Shown in pieces: positions 51,101-61,008 of a stretch of 64,000 nucleotides of DNA. A program made the position numbers and the translations under genes. Source of the DNA: Pardosa pseudoannulata (taxonomy: Eukaryota > Arthropoda > Arachnida > Araneae > Lycosidae); contig CM063499.1 of the NCBI GenBank assembly GCA_032207245.1, forward strand, positions 41,966,966-42,030,965, in the 5' to 3' direction. Within the stretch, counting starts at the first letter, position 1. Each line of letters starts with the position of its first letter. The notes beneath the pieces are model-generated. The model did no database searches and was not told the origin of the DNA. It was given only the letters and a program-made list of their open reading frames with translations.

Positions 51101-52881
51101 CAAGGCATCTTGCATGCGACTATTGCCAATGCTGTTTCCTACATGATGCATATCAGCGGAGGCTGTGACATGCCTCAGGATCACTGATATCGTCATTTGC
51201 ATAGGTGTCCAAATACTTATTGGTAGACAGCGTATTTGAATATATTTAACCCACATGAACAACTTACACTGAAAACTTAGCAAAATGAGTGTGTAGTTCA
51301 GGTTTTTTCTTCCAAATCATGCTGAAATTTCTTGCAACTGAATTTATGAGAACGCTCACTGAGTAGCAGGAAAATTAATTCATTTGTAGGTGTAAACATT
51401 TAAAAACTGATTCTCTTGAGTATGCTATACATGTGCTGATGTTACTTGGAATTATCTTCTTGAAAGACGATAATATAATTTAGAATCTTTCTCATGCTAT
51501 GATAAGCTTTTGTCCAAAAGTAGTAAAGTATATCAAGATAAAAGAAATTGTTATAGCTCCTAGTGCCTGCTAGGCAGAAGGGCAAGTAGTGTAGAACTGA
51601 ATGAAGAAAATCCGTAACTTTTTTTTACAGTCTGGTTTGGTTTGGTTTTGGAGCATTATGGTCTACTTTTTGCAACATGAAGGCTAATGAGACATAGATC
51701 TGCTGCTTAAAGCTGATTCCGAATGGCTACAAACATCCATGCCATAGTGGGATTCGAACCCACAAACTCCGGTTCCAAAAACCAGCACATTTTTTTTTTC
51801 AACAGCCTGAGTGCAGGGTTGACATGATATAAATCAGTTGATTTAAATCAGTTGATTGTTTTTGAAAAAATCATTGATTTCAATTTTTTTCCACTTATTT
51901 TAAAACCTATATTCCAAAGACAGAAGAATTGGCAATCAGTCACCACAGTAATACCAATAAGTAAATAAGTGTAAATAGATAGCATGTGCTTTCCAAGAAT
52001 TGGGGGGGTGTTATCAGAAAGTATGTAGTAAGGGTAGTACAATGATTGGTTATGACTGGTGGAATTCATTTTATGTAATGGGAGGTAAAGAGAGTATTAC
52101 AGAACTTCAAATCCAATTTGTCTACCAAATAACAACAGCCGTGGCTTCATCTGCTGGAATGGAAAGACAGTTTTCTTCTTTTGGTATTGTTCATTCTAGC
52201 CTTTAAAACCAATTAGGAGTGGATAAAGCATCAAAGCTAGTGTTTTTATTAAAACAATTAAATCCATAATTCAGTGCTTAAAAAATATTGAAATAATTAT
52301 GATTTGTTTTTTTTAGATAAATTGTTTGCATTAAAAGAATATTTAATTTGATCTTTAAATTTACATCTTATTTAGTTTGTAATATCCAATTACAAAATAA
52401 TAGAATAAATTTAGATTAAAATTTATATATTTAATATTAGGTAATCAGAGTGTAGAATATACTAGACAGATAAGATGTTACTTCTTATAACAAATTATAC
52501 TATGTATATTGCAAAAAAACAAAAAAACCACAATTGAAATTAGTGTTCAGAAAAAATCATGATTTTTTTCCAACCCTGCTTGAGTGTCATATATGTTGTT
52601 TTCACGATTTTGTGATTAATAAAATATTTAAAAGTTAATTAGTAAAGTTGTGAGTCAAAAGAAACTATGGATCTATGGATTTTAAACAAAAAGGAATTCA
52701 ACCTTTACAACATGACTATCGAATTTTTTTTATTTTCGACGTGTTGTAAAAGATAGAATAATTATTATTTGTAATAATAGTTACAAAAAAACTATCACAC
52801 AAGAGAAATCAGAGTATCAATATTTAATATAATTAAGTTAATACTATATGCTCCGCCAAACAAAGAACGAAGTTTTAAACA

Positions 52882-52920
<39 letters not shown>

Positions 52921-55900
52921 AAAAGAAGCAACTATCAGTCAAATATTTAAAAGAAAGAATACAATGTAAAAAAGTAAAAAAATTAAAGACTGATATTAAA
53001 ACTTTTTTAACCCTTTCATGGGTTGTGGGAAGATTACTTCTCACCTACACAATCTTACAAAATACACCTGTGGGTAGTGTAAAACCCATTATAATATATT
53101 AGTCTTGTTATTGAAATGACGGGAAGACTGATTCCAACTTCAGTTTTACACTGTCATCAATTGTTCGAATTAAATTAAAATTTCAAATAAAATTAGCAGC
53201 TCTGTTTTGAAAGTTTGGAAACGTGAAGTGAGAAATAAATGGACCACAAAAGGGTTAAATTCAACAAGGTTAAAATTGCCAATGCGGATGAGAAATTCAA
53301 ATAGTTTTGGGTGGGGGGTTTCACCCAAAAGTTTGATCAAACTAGAATGAAAAGTTTTAAAATATATATTGTAAAAAGGTGTGAAAGCCGTACATGAAGT
53401 TAAAATGTGATGAATAGTGAGATAAGTATGACAGAAAGAAGATTGTGGAACAGGCTCAGCCAATAGTAAATGTTTATGAGTAGTGAATACTACGTTGGTG
53501 AGCCATAACTGTAAATTGGTTAAAAACATACGCATCCCCAAAAAATAAAATTAACACGATTCTTAGAAAATGTAGAGCTATAAAAAATATTGCTTTTTAT
53601 GTTTAGATACTTTGAATGTTTTATTTAATGGTAATATACTGAATATAATCGTACAGCATATAAACAATTATAACAGAAATATATTGGATTTACCACTTTT
53701 AAACTGTAGTGATTCACTATAAGTGAGCATAAAAAAATACTTCAACTAAACAGCAAAATATCAGCTTTATATGCATTCAACAAAAATATAAAAAAATGAC
53801 TTTACTTGACTAAAATGTAAAAACATATTTGTCTAGAATATTTGTATGTCATATGTAAAAATTAAGTATAAGAAGGGTAATAAACATAAATTTATTAAAC
53901 ATTTATATTATATATTTACTAAATTTTCGATTTTATTACTTTATTTTCATTAACCCTCTGACTACTCAATTTGTAAACTGAGATCTCTTTAAAAATTGCA
54001 CATTTTTTCTATTGCATAGCTTAAGTATATTATATATACAAATTAGAGAATTGAAATACTAATTTTTTTTCCAGAAAAGATTTTTTTATATTGACTTTTA
54101 TCATGAGAAACTAAGCTTTCAGAAAAACTAATTTCAGATGCTATCACATAAAAAATTTATTTTTTAATAAATTTCAATTGAAATACAGTAAATTTCTATT
54201 AGTAACCCACTATCTATAATTCTATTATCTAATATAACTATAGTTTTAGTCATGCAATTCTATTTATTACCTAATTAAATGTCTAATAGTGTATATAATT
54301 TATTCCATAGGTTAAACGGTGAAAAAGTGGAATGTGCTTTTTAATAAAGGAAGAAAAACACATGCCCGTGAAAATCGCAGGATGAGCAAATTTTGCTACT
54401 TTAGAATTGCCTGTGGAAATTGCCAGATGAGCAGTCAGAGGGGTAAGAGATAAATTTCTGATAATCAATTATCTTTTTAAATCCATTGGTATAATAATGG
54501 AATTCTAGAAAGAATGAAGTATTCACTTTTGGTTTTATTTTAATTAAATGACAGATAATGAATCTAAAGAGTTACTACTACTAGTGACAAATACTAGTTA
54601 CTAAAAGTTTTTAATAGCAATATATTGTAACTCACTATTTTTGCAGAAAGCTGAATAAAATATTTTCTAATAATTTGAGCAACTCTTCCTTTATTCCAAA
54701 TGAGATCTGGGTCATCTGGTAGCTTACTACAAGCAGAAAAAAATTACCTAAATTAATGTAATTAAAAATATACACAAAATTATTCAATTAACTCTTTGTA
54801 TCCCATAATATCCAAACAGGAAAACTTCCTCTTGCTCATCCACTTCCTATTAGCTGATAAATTGTCTTTAAGTGAGAGATAATTGTTTGCATTGAACATA
54901 CATGTTATTTCAGAAGATTTTATATATATATATATATATAGTGAAATTGCACCTCTGTCAACAAAAATGTTATTCACACCAGTTTCATTTCATTAATTGG
55001 TCAGTGATCTGAGTTGCAATGATGTCGAAACACTTTTTCTAAATCTCAAGCAGAGCATTGAAGTTCTGCATGAATATGAGAATGGCAAGTCAGCAAGAAA
55101 GTTAGCTGAATTATTTAACTGTGGATTGGTTTGTTTGGAGTGCTACGGTCTACTTTTTGCAACACGAGGGCTAATGAGACCGGGACCTACAGCTTAAAAT
55201 TCCGAACAGCTACGAACATCCATGCCACTGTGGGATTCGAACTCCGGTAACCGAAGCACCCTAACCAATCGGCCATCGTTCGGCTATTTAACTGTGGAAG
55301 AACGAAAATCAACAAATTCATTAAAGAAAAGAATTTGATTTTGAAGAAGTACAAAGACTACAGAACAAACAGAAACAAATTGTAGTCTTTAAAAAAAATG
55401 TAAAGAAGCATGAAATAAAGTACTATTTTTTCTTTAGAGAAGTTTTAAATTTCATTTACATGAGAAATATATGTCAGACTTGTTTATATTACGCATTATA
55501 GTAATCATCTTATAACAGTAAATAAAACATATCAGAACGGCCAACTGCTCTAAGCAACCAAATATTCTTGGTACGGAGGGGTGGCCACTCAGAGAAGTTT
55601 CACTGTATTTAAAAAGGTACATGCAATTTTTGTTTTCAATTATAAATATCTATAATTCTGCTGCATGCTGTAAAAACCTAACAGATTGGCAGTATGTGGA
55701 CTACTGTTTGGCCACCCCTAGTTTAGAGCAATGATATCCAATTTCTTTTTGGTCCACAGGCTACACGAAGGTTGGGCTTTTGCTCACAAAAATTGCAAAA
55801 CATAGTGAAAGCTAAGGTAGGAGTTTCCATTACTTCTAATATTGCCAATGACACTCTCTATTCATGCAATTAGAAAAAAAGAACATGCTTAAAAAGTTCA

Positions 55901-58331
55901 CAAAGAATAAAACAAAGCATATTTGATTTCACCCAATGAATAACAAAAAATCCAGTTATTTAGATCATGATTTGTATCAAAGTGATATAAATTAAACAAA
56001 TCTGTTTTTTTATAAGAAAAAAATTAGCATAAAGATATTTTACAAAATATAATTATTTATAGCTTGGAAGTCTGGAGCTACAGGCATGCATGCGGAAAGA
56101 GTCCTTAAAATGACTGAGAAAAGTAATTTAACAGTAAAAGGATGAGAGCAGTATCAAACATAATTAAAATAATAATAATTCTGCATAATTTTATTTGATA
56201 TTTAGAATTTACAAAGCTGATATCAATATTTAATAGACTGCTGAGTAAATTTTTTAAGAATCTTAAACCTAGTTTTTATGTAAGAAAAACAATTTTCTGC
56301 AGTCTGCTTATTGGACAACACTAGTTTAAAACATAAAACGGAAGGTATACTACTTATAGTGGAAGTAAATTACAGGATGGTTTGGTTTGGATTGAAGTGT
56401 TACGGTCTAGTTTTTGCAACATGAAGGCTTATGAGACCAGGACCTATAGCTTAAAGCTGATTCCAAATGACTACGAACATCTATGCAACTGTGGGACTCA
56501 AACCCACAAACTCTGGTACCAAAGGACAGCACTCTAGCCAATCGATCATTGTTCTGCATAAATTCCAAAAAGGAAGGGGGCAATGAGACAGAATGTTGAA
56601 AACATCAAGTAGCCCTTCTTAATTCTATTTGATATTTAGAATCTACAAAGTTAATATCAATATTTAATAGACTGCTGAATAAAACTTTTAAGAATCTTAA
56701 ACCTAGTTTTTAAGTAAGAAAAACAATTTTATGCAGTCTGCTTATTGGACAACACTAGTTTAGAACATAAAACTGAAGGTATACTACTTGTAGTGGAAGT
56801 AAATTCCAGGAAGGAAGGGTGCAATGAGACAGAATGTTGAAAACATCAAGCAGCCCTGCTTAATTCTATTTAATATTTAGAATCTACAAAGTTATCAATA
56901 TTTAATAGACTGCCGAATAAATTAAGTAAATTCCTGGAAGGAGGGGGGCAATGAGACAGAATGTTGAAAACCTTACATTACGTAGAATTCAAAAGGTTCA
57001 AAGGCATAGAAAAACATTTTAGTAATTATAAGCTAAATATTAAGAATTCAAATTATTTTAAAACATAATTAAAGCATTTTTCACAAATTATACGTAGAGA
57101 AAAATTGATAATTATATACAACATGAGACATCTCTATAAACTCATTACCTATGTTCAACAATTATAACATTTTCTGATGGAATTCCAAGTATTTTACAAC
57201 TTTGCCTCAATTCACTTTTTCTTTCAACACTTTGGTTATAAAACCCTCCTGAAAGTAATATACATTAACAATATGAGTATTAAGTTAATTTATAGAAGTA
57301 TGATATTGAGCAATTCAAGACAAAGGCTATATACTAAATATGAATAAGTCCTGCGTGTATTACAAATCTAAAGTTAAAAAATGCAAAATAATTATGTTAC
57401 ATATCAATATTTAGGTATCTGAACACATATATTTAAAAATTAATAATTGACCAATAAAGAGAATTACTTTCGATATTAAGCAACAACAGTAACCTAGTAA
57501 GAATATACAAATAAATTCTGTATGCAGTGAAAATTAAGATCTATATAATCTTTATTGTGAAAACTAAGTTTTCTACATTACAGGCAGTTTTAAATATTAA
57601 ATAATTTTTAAACAATAATAACATTTGAAATAGCATATTTGATAATTTTATATCAAAAATAAAAAAAATACAAAATAGGAGAAAACTTATAAAATAGTTT
57701 GAAAAAGTACTGATAACATTAATACAAATTATGAACATTAATCACAAAGCACACGAATGTATATTCACAAAAAATACATTTTTCATCTATTAAATGTAAA
57801 TATCTCTTAAATGTACACATATTCTTAATAAAACTAGTTTTTGCCCAAGAAAATTCTTAATTTTCCTAACGGTAAAATTTTGATTAAAGAAAGATTTATA
57901 ATTTTATCAAACAACAAATATTACTTCTCAGTATGAAAAAGCTAAATTATTTTACTGATGCACAAGATTTGTGATGGTTATGATGATCTGAGTCTTTCAT
58001 AAGGGTACTAGTTCATAGTAAAATTTTATACGAAACAAGTTTTAAACATATTATTTTTAATAGGGTTACTGTGAATAGAAGGTATTAAATATTTAAATAA
58101 TACTAAATATGTATAATAGTTAGTAAAATCTATACCACTAATGCCAGGGTTCCCGCTCTTTTTCCAGAACAAAAATTAAGGACTTTGTAAGGACCAAAGC
58201 AACTTTTTAAAAGGACCTACTTGAAATACACATATGTATACATATATATATACATATATATTTATACATATATATACATATATATATATATATACACATA
58301 TATATTTATACATATATATACATATATATAT

Positions 58332-58362
<31 letters not shown>

Positions 58363-59421
58363 CATATATTTACATACACATACATATACATATATATACA
58401 TACACATACATATACATACATATACATATATATACATATACATACATATACATATATATACATACTTGAAATACACAGGCATAAACAGCACTATGACATT
58501 AAACAAGGATTAAAGTTTAAAATGCGAGCAATTGCTTACACCCACGCACGTTAACATACAAACATATTTTCAACAACTTACAAAAGAATCAGGGTATTCA
58601 GAAAAACTAAAGCTTTTAAAAACAAATTCCCTAAAAAATAATTATATAAATATATTTTATGGCATAAACCCTATCCCTACATAAAGGCATAAACCCTACA
58701 TAATGGCATAAACCCTATCTTCCGAGGAACATATTTTAATGATTATGAACCAGACAAGGCATGTTCAATAAATGCTCTACAATATTTCAGAATTAAATTT
58801 TATTTTTATGCCTTTTCTTAAAAAAAGGAATAAAAATTAATATAAGATAAATCTATCTAACATCATCTAATTTTGAAAAATGTACATCTAAAGTTTTGTG
58901 AGTGATCAAACTAAAAATAAATTGCGAATAAAAACAATATTATAAACAGTACTTTCTGAGGGTTTAAAAATGACTGATATATATATATATGTGTGTATAT
59001 ATATATATATGTGTGTGTATATATATATGTGTATATATATATATGTATATATATATATACATGTATATATATGTATCTGATATATATATATGACATGGCG
59101 TGATCCAGAGTTAAGGCGAATGGAAAAGTCTTCTTGATAATAATAAGTTTTGTTAACTCATCATTCTTAAAGAAAGCAACATGCACCATTTTCATTGTTC
59201 ATGGCAGAGCTATGCGTGAAGGTGTTGACCGCTCCATGTTCATTCAAACTTATCTGTTTGCAAGCTCATCAAATAGCTCAAAAATGCTTCCGCCTGACCG
59301 GATTATCCTGAAAGCTTATGCGAGAGTGGGTCTTTTTCATTTATTTTATTATTATAAAAGAGTTCTCTTTTTAAAATCGTTTTTAACTTACATAATTTCC
59401 AACTACCCTTTTTTTAGACCT

Positions 59422-59472
<51 letters not shown>

Positions 59473-61008
59473 TAGCTGATTATACTCAACGTTGCCTGGG
59501 AAAGAAAAAAGTTTTAGACTTTTCTATTACATTCAATGCAAGGAAAATTAAACTTCCATAAGTAACTGAAATATCTACAAACCCCCATCCTCCATGCTTT
59601 GTTTAATTAAAATCTGCATGACTGTTAGCTATTAGGAAAGGGCAGCTGACTTTATACTTTAAACTTTTAAAGAATACGAAAGAATATTATTTATCATATA
59701 AGAAAACTGATAGGAAATCCCATGAGACTGTGGATCTCGTCGATGGAGAATTTGATCGCGTTCTAATTTAAAAATTAAGGAGTTTTTAAGGACCTTTGAC
59801 AAAAATTAAGTAGTTTTAAGGGCCCTTAAAAATGAAAGCTAAAATTAAGGAGTTTTTAAGGACTTTTAAGGATTGTGGGAACCCTCAGTGCTGAACATAT
59901 AACATTAACAAGGTTCTTGCTAGCATTTCATAAAAGATAGCTCTTGTATTAATTAATTATATAATTACAATATAAAAAATTAACAGGATTAAATAAAGAA
60001 TAATGGGAAATTTAAACTGCTTTGAAAAAGTGAACTAAAAAACACTATTTGACACACAACATAACTATTTCAATTAAGGTTAATCAGGATATGCTGCCCT
60101 TCAAAAATTTATAAAAGAAATGTTATCTTTTAAGCTTTTGTGACAAAAAAAAATACCACTGCAGTTCATTTTACTGACAAAACAGCACATATGCTTGAAA
60201 AAAGAAAACAAATATAGGTTAATTTATGTGACATCCTTTATTACTGCTTAATTTAAATGTGACCTTCAAATAGTAAAAAGGTTCCTCACGTCTAATCTAC
60301 ATTTTTTGTATTCGCCTGCACACTACATACTTTAAAAATTTACCAGGATTAAAATAAAATTACTGTTTATTAAAAATTACTTGATATAAAACTGAAATCA
60401 ATAAAATCAGGACTGGTTAAGAGTAATTATTCTAAGATAGTCTCTGAATAATGTACAGGCATGAATAGTGCTATGACATTAAACAAGGAATAAAGTTTAA
60501 AATGCTCGCATTTGCTTATACCTACGCACGCTAACATACAAACATATTTTCAACAACTTACTCAAGAATCAGGGTATTCAGAAAAACTAAAGCTTCTAAA
60601 AACAAATTCCCTAAAAATATAATTATATATATATTTTTACTCAATAATTACGAATACAAACATTAAAGGTTTTGTTTTATATGACGTGTATAAATGTAAT
60701 ACAAACATTAATATGCACTAAACAAATATTTCACTTTAAGATCATATAGTTACTTTGTAAATACTGGAATATTGCTAACAAGATACACAAAATAGCAATA
60801 AATTACCTGCTGAAAGACACAAAAGGTAAATACAATAATCTTCTTTCAGTAAATTTAAAATCGTAGGAGCAAAAAACATGCATTCATCATCGGGATGGGC
60901 AGTTACAAACAACACAATGTCTTTGGAATTTTTTATAAAATTTGATTTACATGGTGCAAATAAAAAGTAAATTGCGCAAATCAATATTATTCCTACTATA
61001 ACAAACAT
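45009..61008 (-). CDS. PIGL: PIG-L, GlcNAc-PI de-N-acetylase (7 exons, 247 aa)
   Basis: Complete minus-strand gene assembled from seven exons: 61008-60807, 57248-57149, 54726-54636, 50511-50444, 47217-47186, 45354-45224 and 45128-45009. They total 744 bases, 247 codons plus TAA. All introns are GT-AG and the phases 1, 2, 0, 2, 1, 0 join without a stop. The family removes the acetyl group from GlcNAc-phosphatidylinositol at the cytosolic face of the ER, step two of GPI-anchor synthesis. Visible features: hydrophobic N-terminal anchor (residues 2-18), HPDDE zinc/catalytic motif (38-42), FFAPT (45-49), YNQS...RK.EL (71-82), [11 protein letters not shown] (136-146) with the second metal-binding His, and [12 protein letters not shown] (214-225). 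Human PIG-L is 252 residues, so the protein is essentially full length. Position 69 has Gly-Phe where Asn-Tyr is common. Introns hold many transposon remnants. The gene model is manual, so cDNA could shift a boundary, but the family call is firm. Confidence 0.95.
45224..45354 (-). CDS. PIGL: PIG-L exon 6
   Basis: Acceptor TCTTTTTAG, donor CTTGG|GTAAGG. Encodes residues 166-208: [19 protein letters not shown], then the [17 protein letters not shown] stretch. A second AG four bases inside the exon would break the frame, so the outer one is used. Confidence 0.9.
45421..45895. repeat. Three-copy tandem repeat of about 160 bp in PIG-L intron 5
   Basis: Units at about 45421, 45575 and 45735 share CATTTTACATATATTG, TTAAGATTATTAC and AAATAAACTTTA, with considerable divergence. 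Confidence 0.75.
46373..46421. repeat. 22-bp perfect-type hairpin in PIG-L intron 5
   Basis: The left arm, 46373-46394 (ATGTCTGATCAGCTGAGATG and two more bases), pairs with 46400-46421 at 21 of 22 positions, with a five-base loop. The surrounding 45920-46600 is less AT-rich and not recognised. Confidence 0.85.
46610..46676 (+). mobile_element. Terminal fragment of a piggyBac-like element
   Basis: It ends AACATCCGTAAATCTAGTG directly before TTAA (46677-46680). The terminus matches the ends of the foldback MITE at 14779-15018. A weak candidate for the opposite end (TTAACATCTAGGACAATC) lies at about 46077. Confidence 0.5.
47186..47217 (-). CDS. PIGL: PIG-L exon 5 (32-bp microexon)
   Basis: Acceptor TTTTTTTAG, donor AAGAG|GTATGTGC. 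Only 32 bases, encoding [10 protein letters not shown]. It corresponds to the AAVRAL...KLPKG stretch of vertebrate PIG-L. It is required for phase: exon 4 ends in phase 2 and exon 6 needs phase 1. Confidence 0.85.
47330..48782. repeat. 33-bp perfect inverted repeat, arms 1.4 kb apart
   Basis: 47330-47362 is the exact reverse complement of 48750-48782 (TTTGGGAACATTAGCAAGCA and 13 more bases). Weaker similarity continues beyond the AT-rich side. The right arm sits within the decayed Tigger coding sequence. Confidence 0.9.
48643..49546 (+). pseudogene. Tigger/pogo-like transposase C-terminal remnant
   Basis: Starts with [20 protein letters not shown], the known AFRATGIWPLDR..F segment that follows the DDE core in Tigger/pogo (DDE_1) transposases. 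After interruptions come [12 protein letters not shown] and [14 protein letters not shown], matching the family's PE.IRPFPKA and ILTDTPEK stretches. An intact frame of 133 codons at 49145-49546 then holds [20 protein letters not shown] and [14 protein letters not shown], the C-terminal extension common in arthropod members. HTH and catalytic residues are absent. A GACCGGGGTAAAATGGACCA motif at 48171-48190, of a type seen at ends of such elements, suggests an internally deleted element, but I could not find the opposite end. Confidence 0.78.
49873..50047 (-). mobile_element. tRNA-derived SINE with 10-bp TSD (PIG-L intron 4)
   Basis: Full-length family member with B-box GAGTTCAAATCC and A-box TGGCCGATTGG. 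Flanked by GAATTAATTT at 49863-49872 and 50048-50057. Confidence 0.88.
50444..50511 (-). CDS. PIGL: PIG-L exon 4
   Basis: Acceptor ATTTTTTAG, donor CTTGA|GTAAGTGC. Encodes residues 132-153, [18 protein letters not shown] and four more, holding the GHxNH motif needed for metal binding in the PIG-L family. Confidence 0.95.
50775..51232 (-). mobile_element. Internally deleted Tc1-like element (PIG-L intron 3)
   Basis: The 31-bp inverted ends start CACTGTCTACCAATAAGTAT (left) and CGCTGTCTACCAATAAGTAT (right, reversed), each flanked by TA. On the minus strand a transposase start remains: [19 protein letters not shown], then [20 protein letters not shown], the helix-turn-helix, then [11 protein letters not shown] in another frame. 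The catalytic part is deleted, leaving 458 bp. Confidence 0.9.
51634..51788 (-). mobile_element. tRNA-derived SINE, truncated at the tRNA head
   Basis: The body and B-box (GGTTCGAATCC) are present, but the sequence stops before the A-box, at a T run that leads into the hAT element at 51814. Confidence 0.85.
51814..52578 (+). mobile_element. Internally deleted hAT element with C-terminal domain
   Basis: Inverted ends CAGGGTTG and CAACCCTG, with AATCATGATT-type subterminal motifs. The flanks CCTGAGTG (51806-51813) and CTTGAGTG (52579-52586) are an eight-base duplication with one mismatch. The interior codes WWNSF (52060s) and [19 protein letters not shown], then after one stop [19 protein letters not shown]: the hAT C-terminal dimerisation domain. 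The rest of the transposase is deleted. Confidence 0.88.
52885..52916. repeat. (TA)n microsatellite
   Basis: About 16 TA units. Confidence 0.95.
53011..53254. mobile_element. piggyBac-type MITE, family A, second copy
   Basis: Termini CCCTTTCATGGGTTGTGGG and GGACCACAAAAGGG, flanked by TTAA at 53007-53010 and 53255-53258. Similar along its length to 15758-15975. Confidence 0.85.
53259..53541 (-). pseudogene. Non-LTR retrotransposon fragment (end of RNase H region)
   Basis: The minus-strand frame reads [20 protein letters not shown], then [22 protein letters not shown] and [20 protein letters not shown]. This follows the known end of Jockey-clade ORF2 proteins (LTRLRIGHT.LTH, C..C...LT..HIL..C, LLG......LF.FL...G). 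Only about 95 residues remain; reverse transcriptase is absent. The 3' edge touches the TTAA element, so either event could have cut it. Confidence 0.75.
53954..54442. mobile_element. piggyBac-type MITE, family D
   Basis: Termini CCCTCTGACTACTCA and TGAGCAGTCAGAGGG. The left flank is TTAA (53950-53953) and the right flank is GTAA (54443-54446), one mismatch. 489 bp, non-coding. Confidence 0.8.
54636..54726 (-). CDS. PIGL: PIG-L exon 3
   Basis: Acceptor GCTTGTAG, donor AAAATA|GTGAGT. Encodes residues 102-131 including [11 protein letters not shown], the equivalent of the family's DFPDDP...W segment, and a helical stretch to LSAKI. Confidence 0.92.
54998..55385 (+). pseudogene. Tigger/CENP-B-like transposase N-terminus split by a SINE
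   Basis: Before the [22 protein letters not shown] then [11 protein letters not shown]. After it, resuming from the duplicated target, [18 protein letters not shown] then [11 protein letters not shown] and a stop. Joined, these form the psq-type helix-turn-helix found at the start of Tigger and CENP-B proteins (LSLK.K..I......GKS...LA..F.VG..TI..I). The rest of the transposase is missing. Confidence 0.85.
55126..55284 (-). mobile_element. tRNA-derived SINE with 14-bp TSD inside a Tigger element
   Basis: Target duplication TATTTAACTGTGGA at 55112-55125 and 55285-55298, perfect. A slightly shortened copy: part of the body and the stretch before the B-box are deleted. It is younger than the Tigger element it interrupts. 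Confidence 0.9.
56185..56975. repeat. Minisatellite of about 245-bp units, 2.5 copies, copy 1 hit by a SINE
   Basis: Units start near 56190, 56622 and 56867 with ATTTGATATTTAGAATCTAC. They share AATAGACTGCTGAATAAA, GTAAGAAAAACAATTTT, GTGGAAGTAAATTCCAGG and GCAATGAGACAGAATGTTG. The third unit has an internal deletion of about 115 bp. The SINE at 56378-56557 is present only in the first unit. Confidence 0.9.
56378..56557 (-). mobile_element. tRNA-derived SINE within a minisatellite unit
   Basis: Full-length but diverged family member. The flanks TAAATTACAGGA and TAAATTCCAAAAAGGA are degraded forms of the same target, which is intact in the next unit as TAAATTCCAGGAAGGA. Confidence 0.82.
57149..57248 (-). 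CDS. PIGL: PIG-L exon 2
   Basis: Acceptor TACTTTCAG, donor CATAG|GTAATG. Encodes residues 69-100, starting [17 protein letters not shown] and continuing with [14 protein letters not shown]. This matches the family stretch after the SAG motif (YNQG.TRK.EL..SC..LGIP). Confidence 0.95.
58230..58465. repeat. Complex TA/CATA microsatellite
   Basis: TATATACATA-type repeats with a short (CA)n core near 58333-58349. The YIYI-rich open frames on both strands come from this repeat. Confidence 0.95.
58978..59090. repeat. TA/GTGTATA microsatellite
   Basis: Runs of TA with GTGTG interruptions. Confidence 0.95.
59426..59771 (-). mobile_element. (TA)n followed by a Helitron-like terminus
   Basis: 59426-59471 is pure (TA)n. 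On the minus strand the sequence then ends CCCAGGCAACGTTGAGTATA, ATCAG, CTAG (59472-59475) and T. This resembles a Helitron 3' hairpin plus CTAG, inserted in a TA run. The upper boundary near 59771 is a guess. Confidence 0.4.
60807..61008 (-). CDS. PIGL: PIG-L exon 1
   Basis: Codes residues 1-67 plus one base: start ATG, membrane anchor and the HPDDE motif. The donor GCAG|GTAATT follows LLCLSA. Alternative starts are unlikely, because this Met directly precedes the hydrophobic segment expected at the PIG-L N-terminus. Confidence 0.93.

Larger units (their letters stand above)
54939..55605 (+). mobile_element. Tigger-like element (PIG-L intron 2), disrupted by a SINE
   Basis: The right end, read in reverse, is CAGTGAAACTTCTCTGAGTGGCCACCCC, a Tigger-type terminus (only its first part is given by the left end, TAGTGAAATTGCACC). 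TA flanks both sides. The left boundary abuts a (TA)n run. It contains a transposase N-terminus and a later SINE. Confidence 0.75.
58145..59886. mobile_element. Probable non-autonomous hAT element (PIG-L intron 1)
   Basis: The ends are CAGGGTTCCCGC and, inverted, GAGGGTTCCCAC. Both are followed inside by repeated AATTAAGGA and TTTTAAGGACC motifs in inverted arrangement. I did not find a clean eight-base duplication, so the boundary is tentative. The interior is filled with TA-rich microsatellites and a Helitron-like end. Confidence 0.55.
58474..60640. repeat. 180-bp direct duplication, copies 2 kb apart
   Basis: 58474-58655 and 60457-60640 share AGGCATRAAYAGYRCTATGA, TTAAACAAGGA, ACATACAAACATATTTTCAA and TCAGGGTATTCAGAAAAACT, with few differences. 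Both lie in PIG-L intron 1, one inside and one outside the probable hAT element. Confidence 0.88.

Noticed and set aside
52000..52206. Small host gene
   Set aside because: It lies between hAT terminal repeats and matches the hAT dimerisation domain.
58176..58554. Tyr/Ile-rich proteins on both strands
   Set aside because: They are translations of TA/CATA microsatellite sequence.
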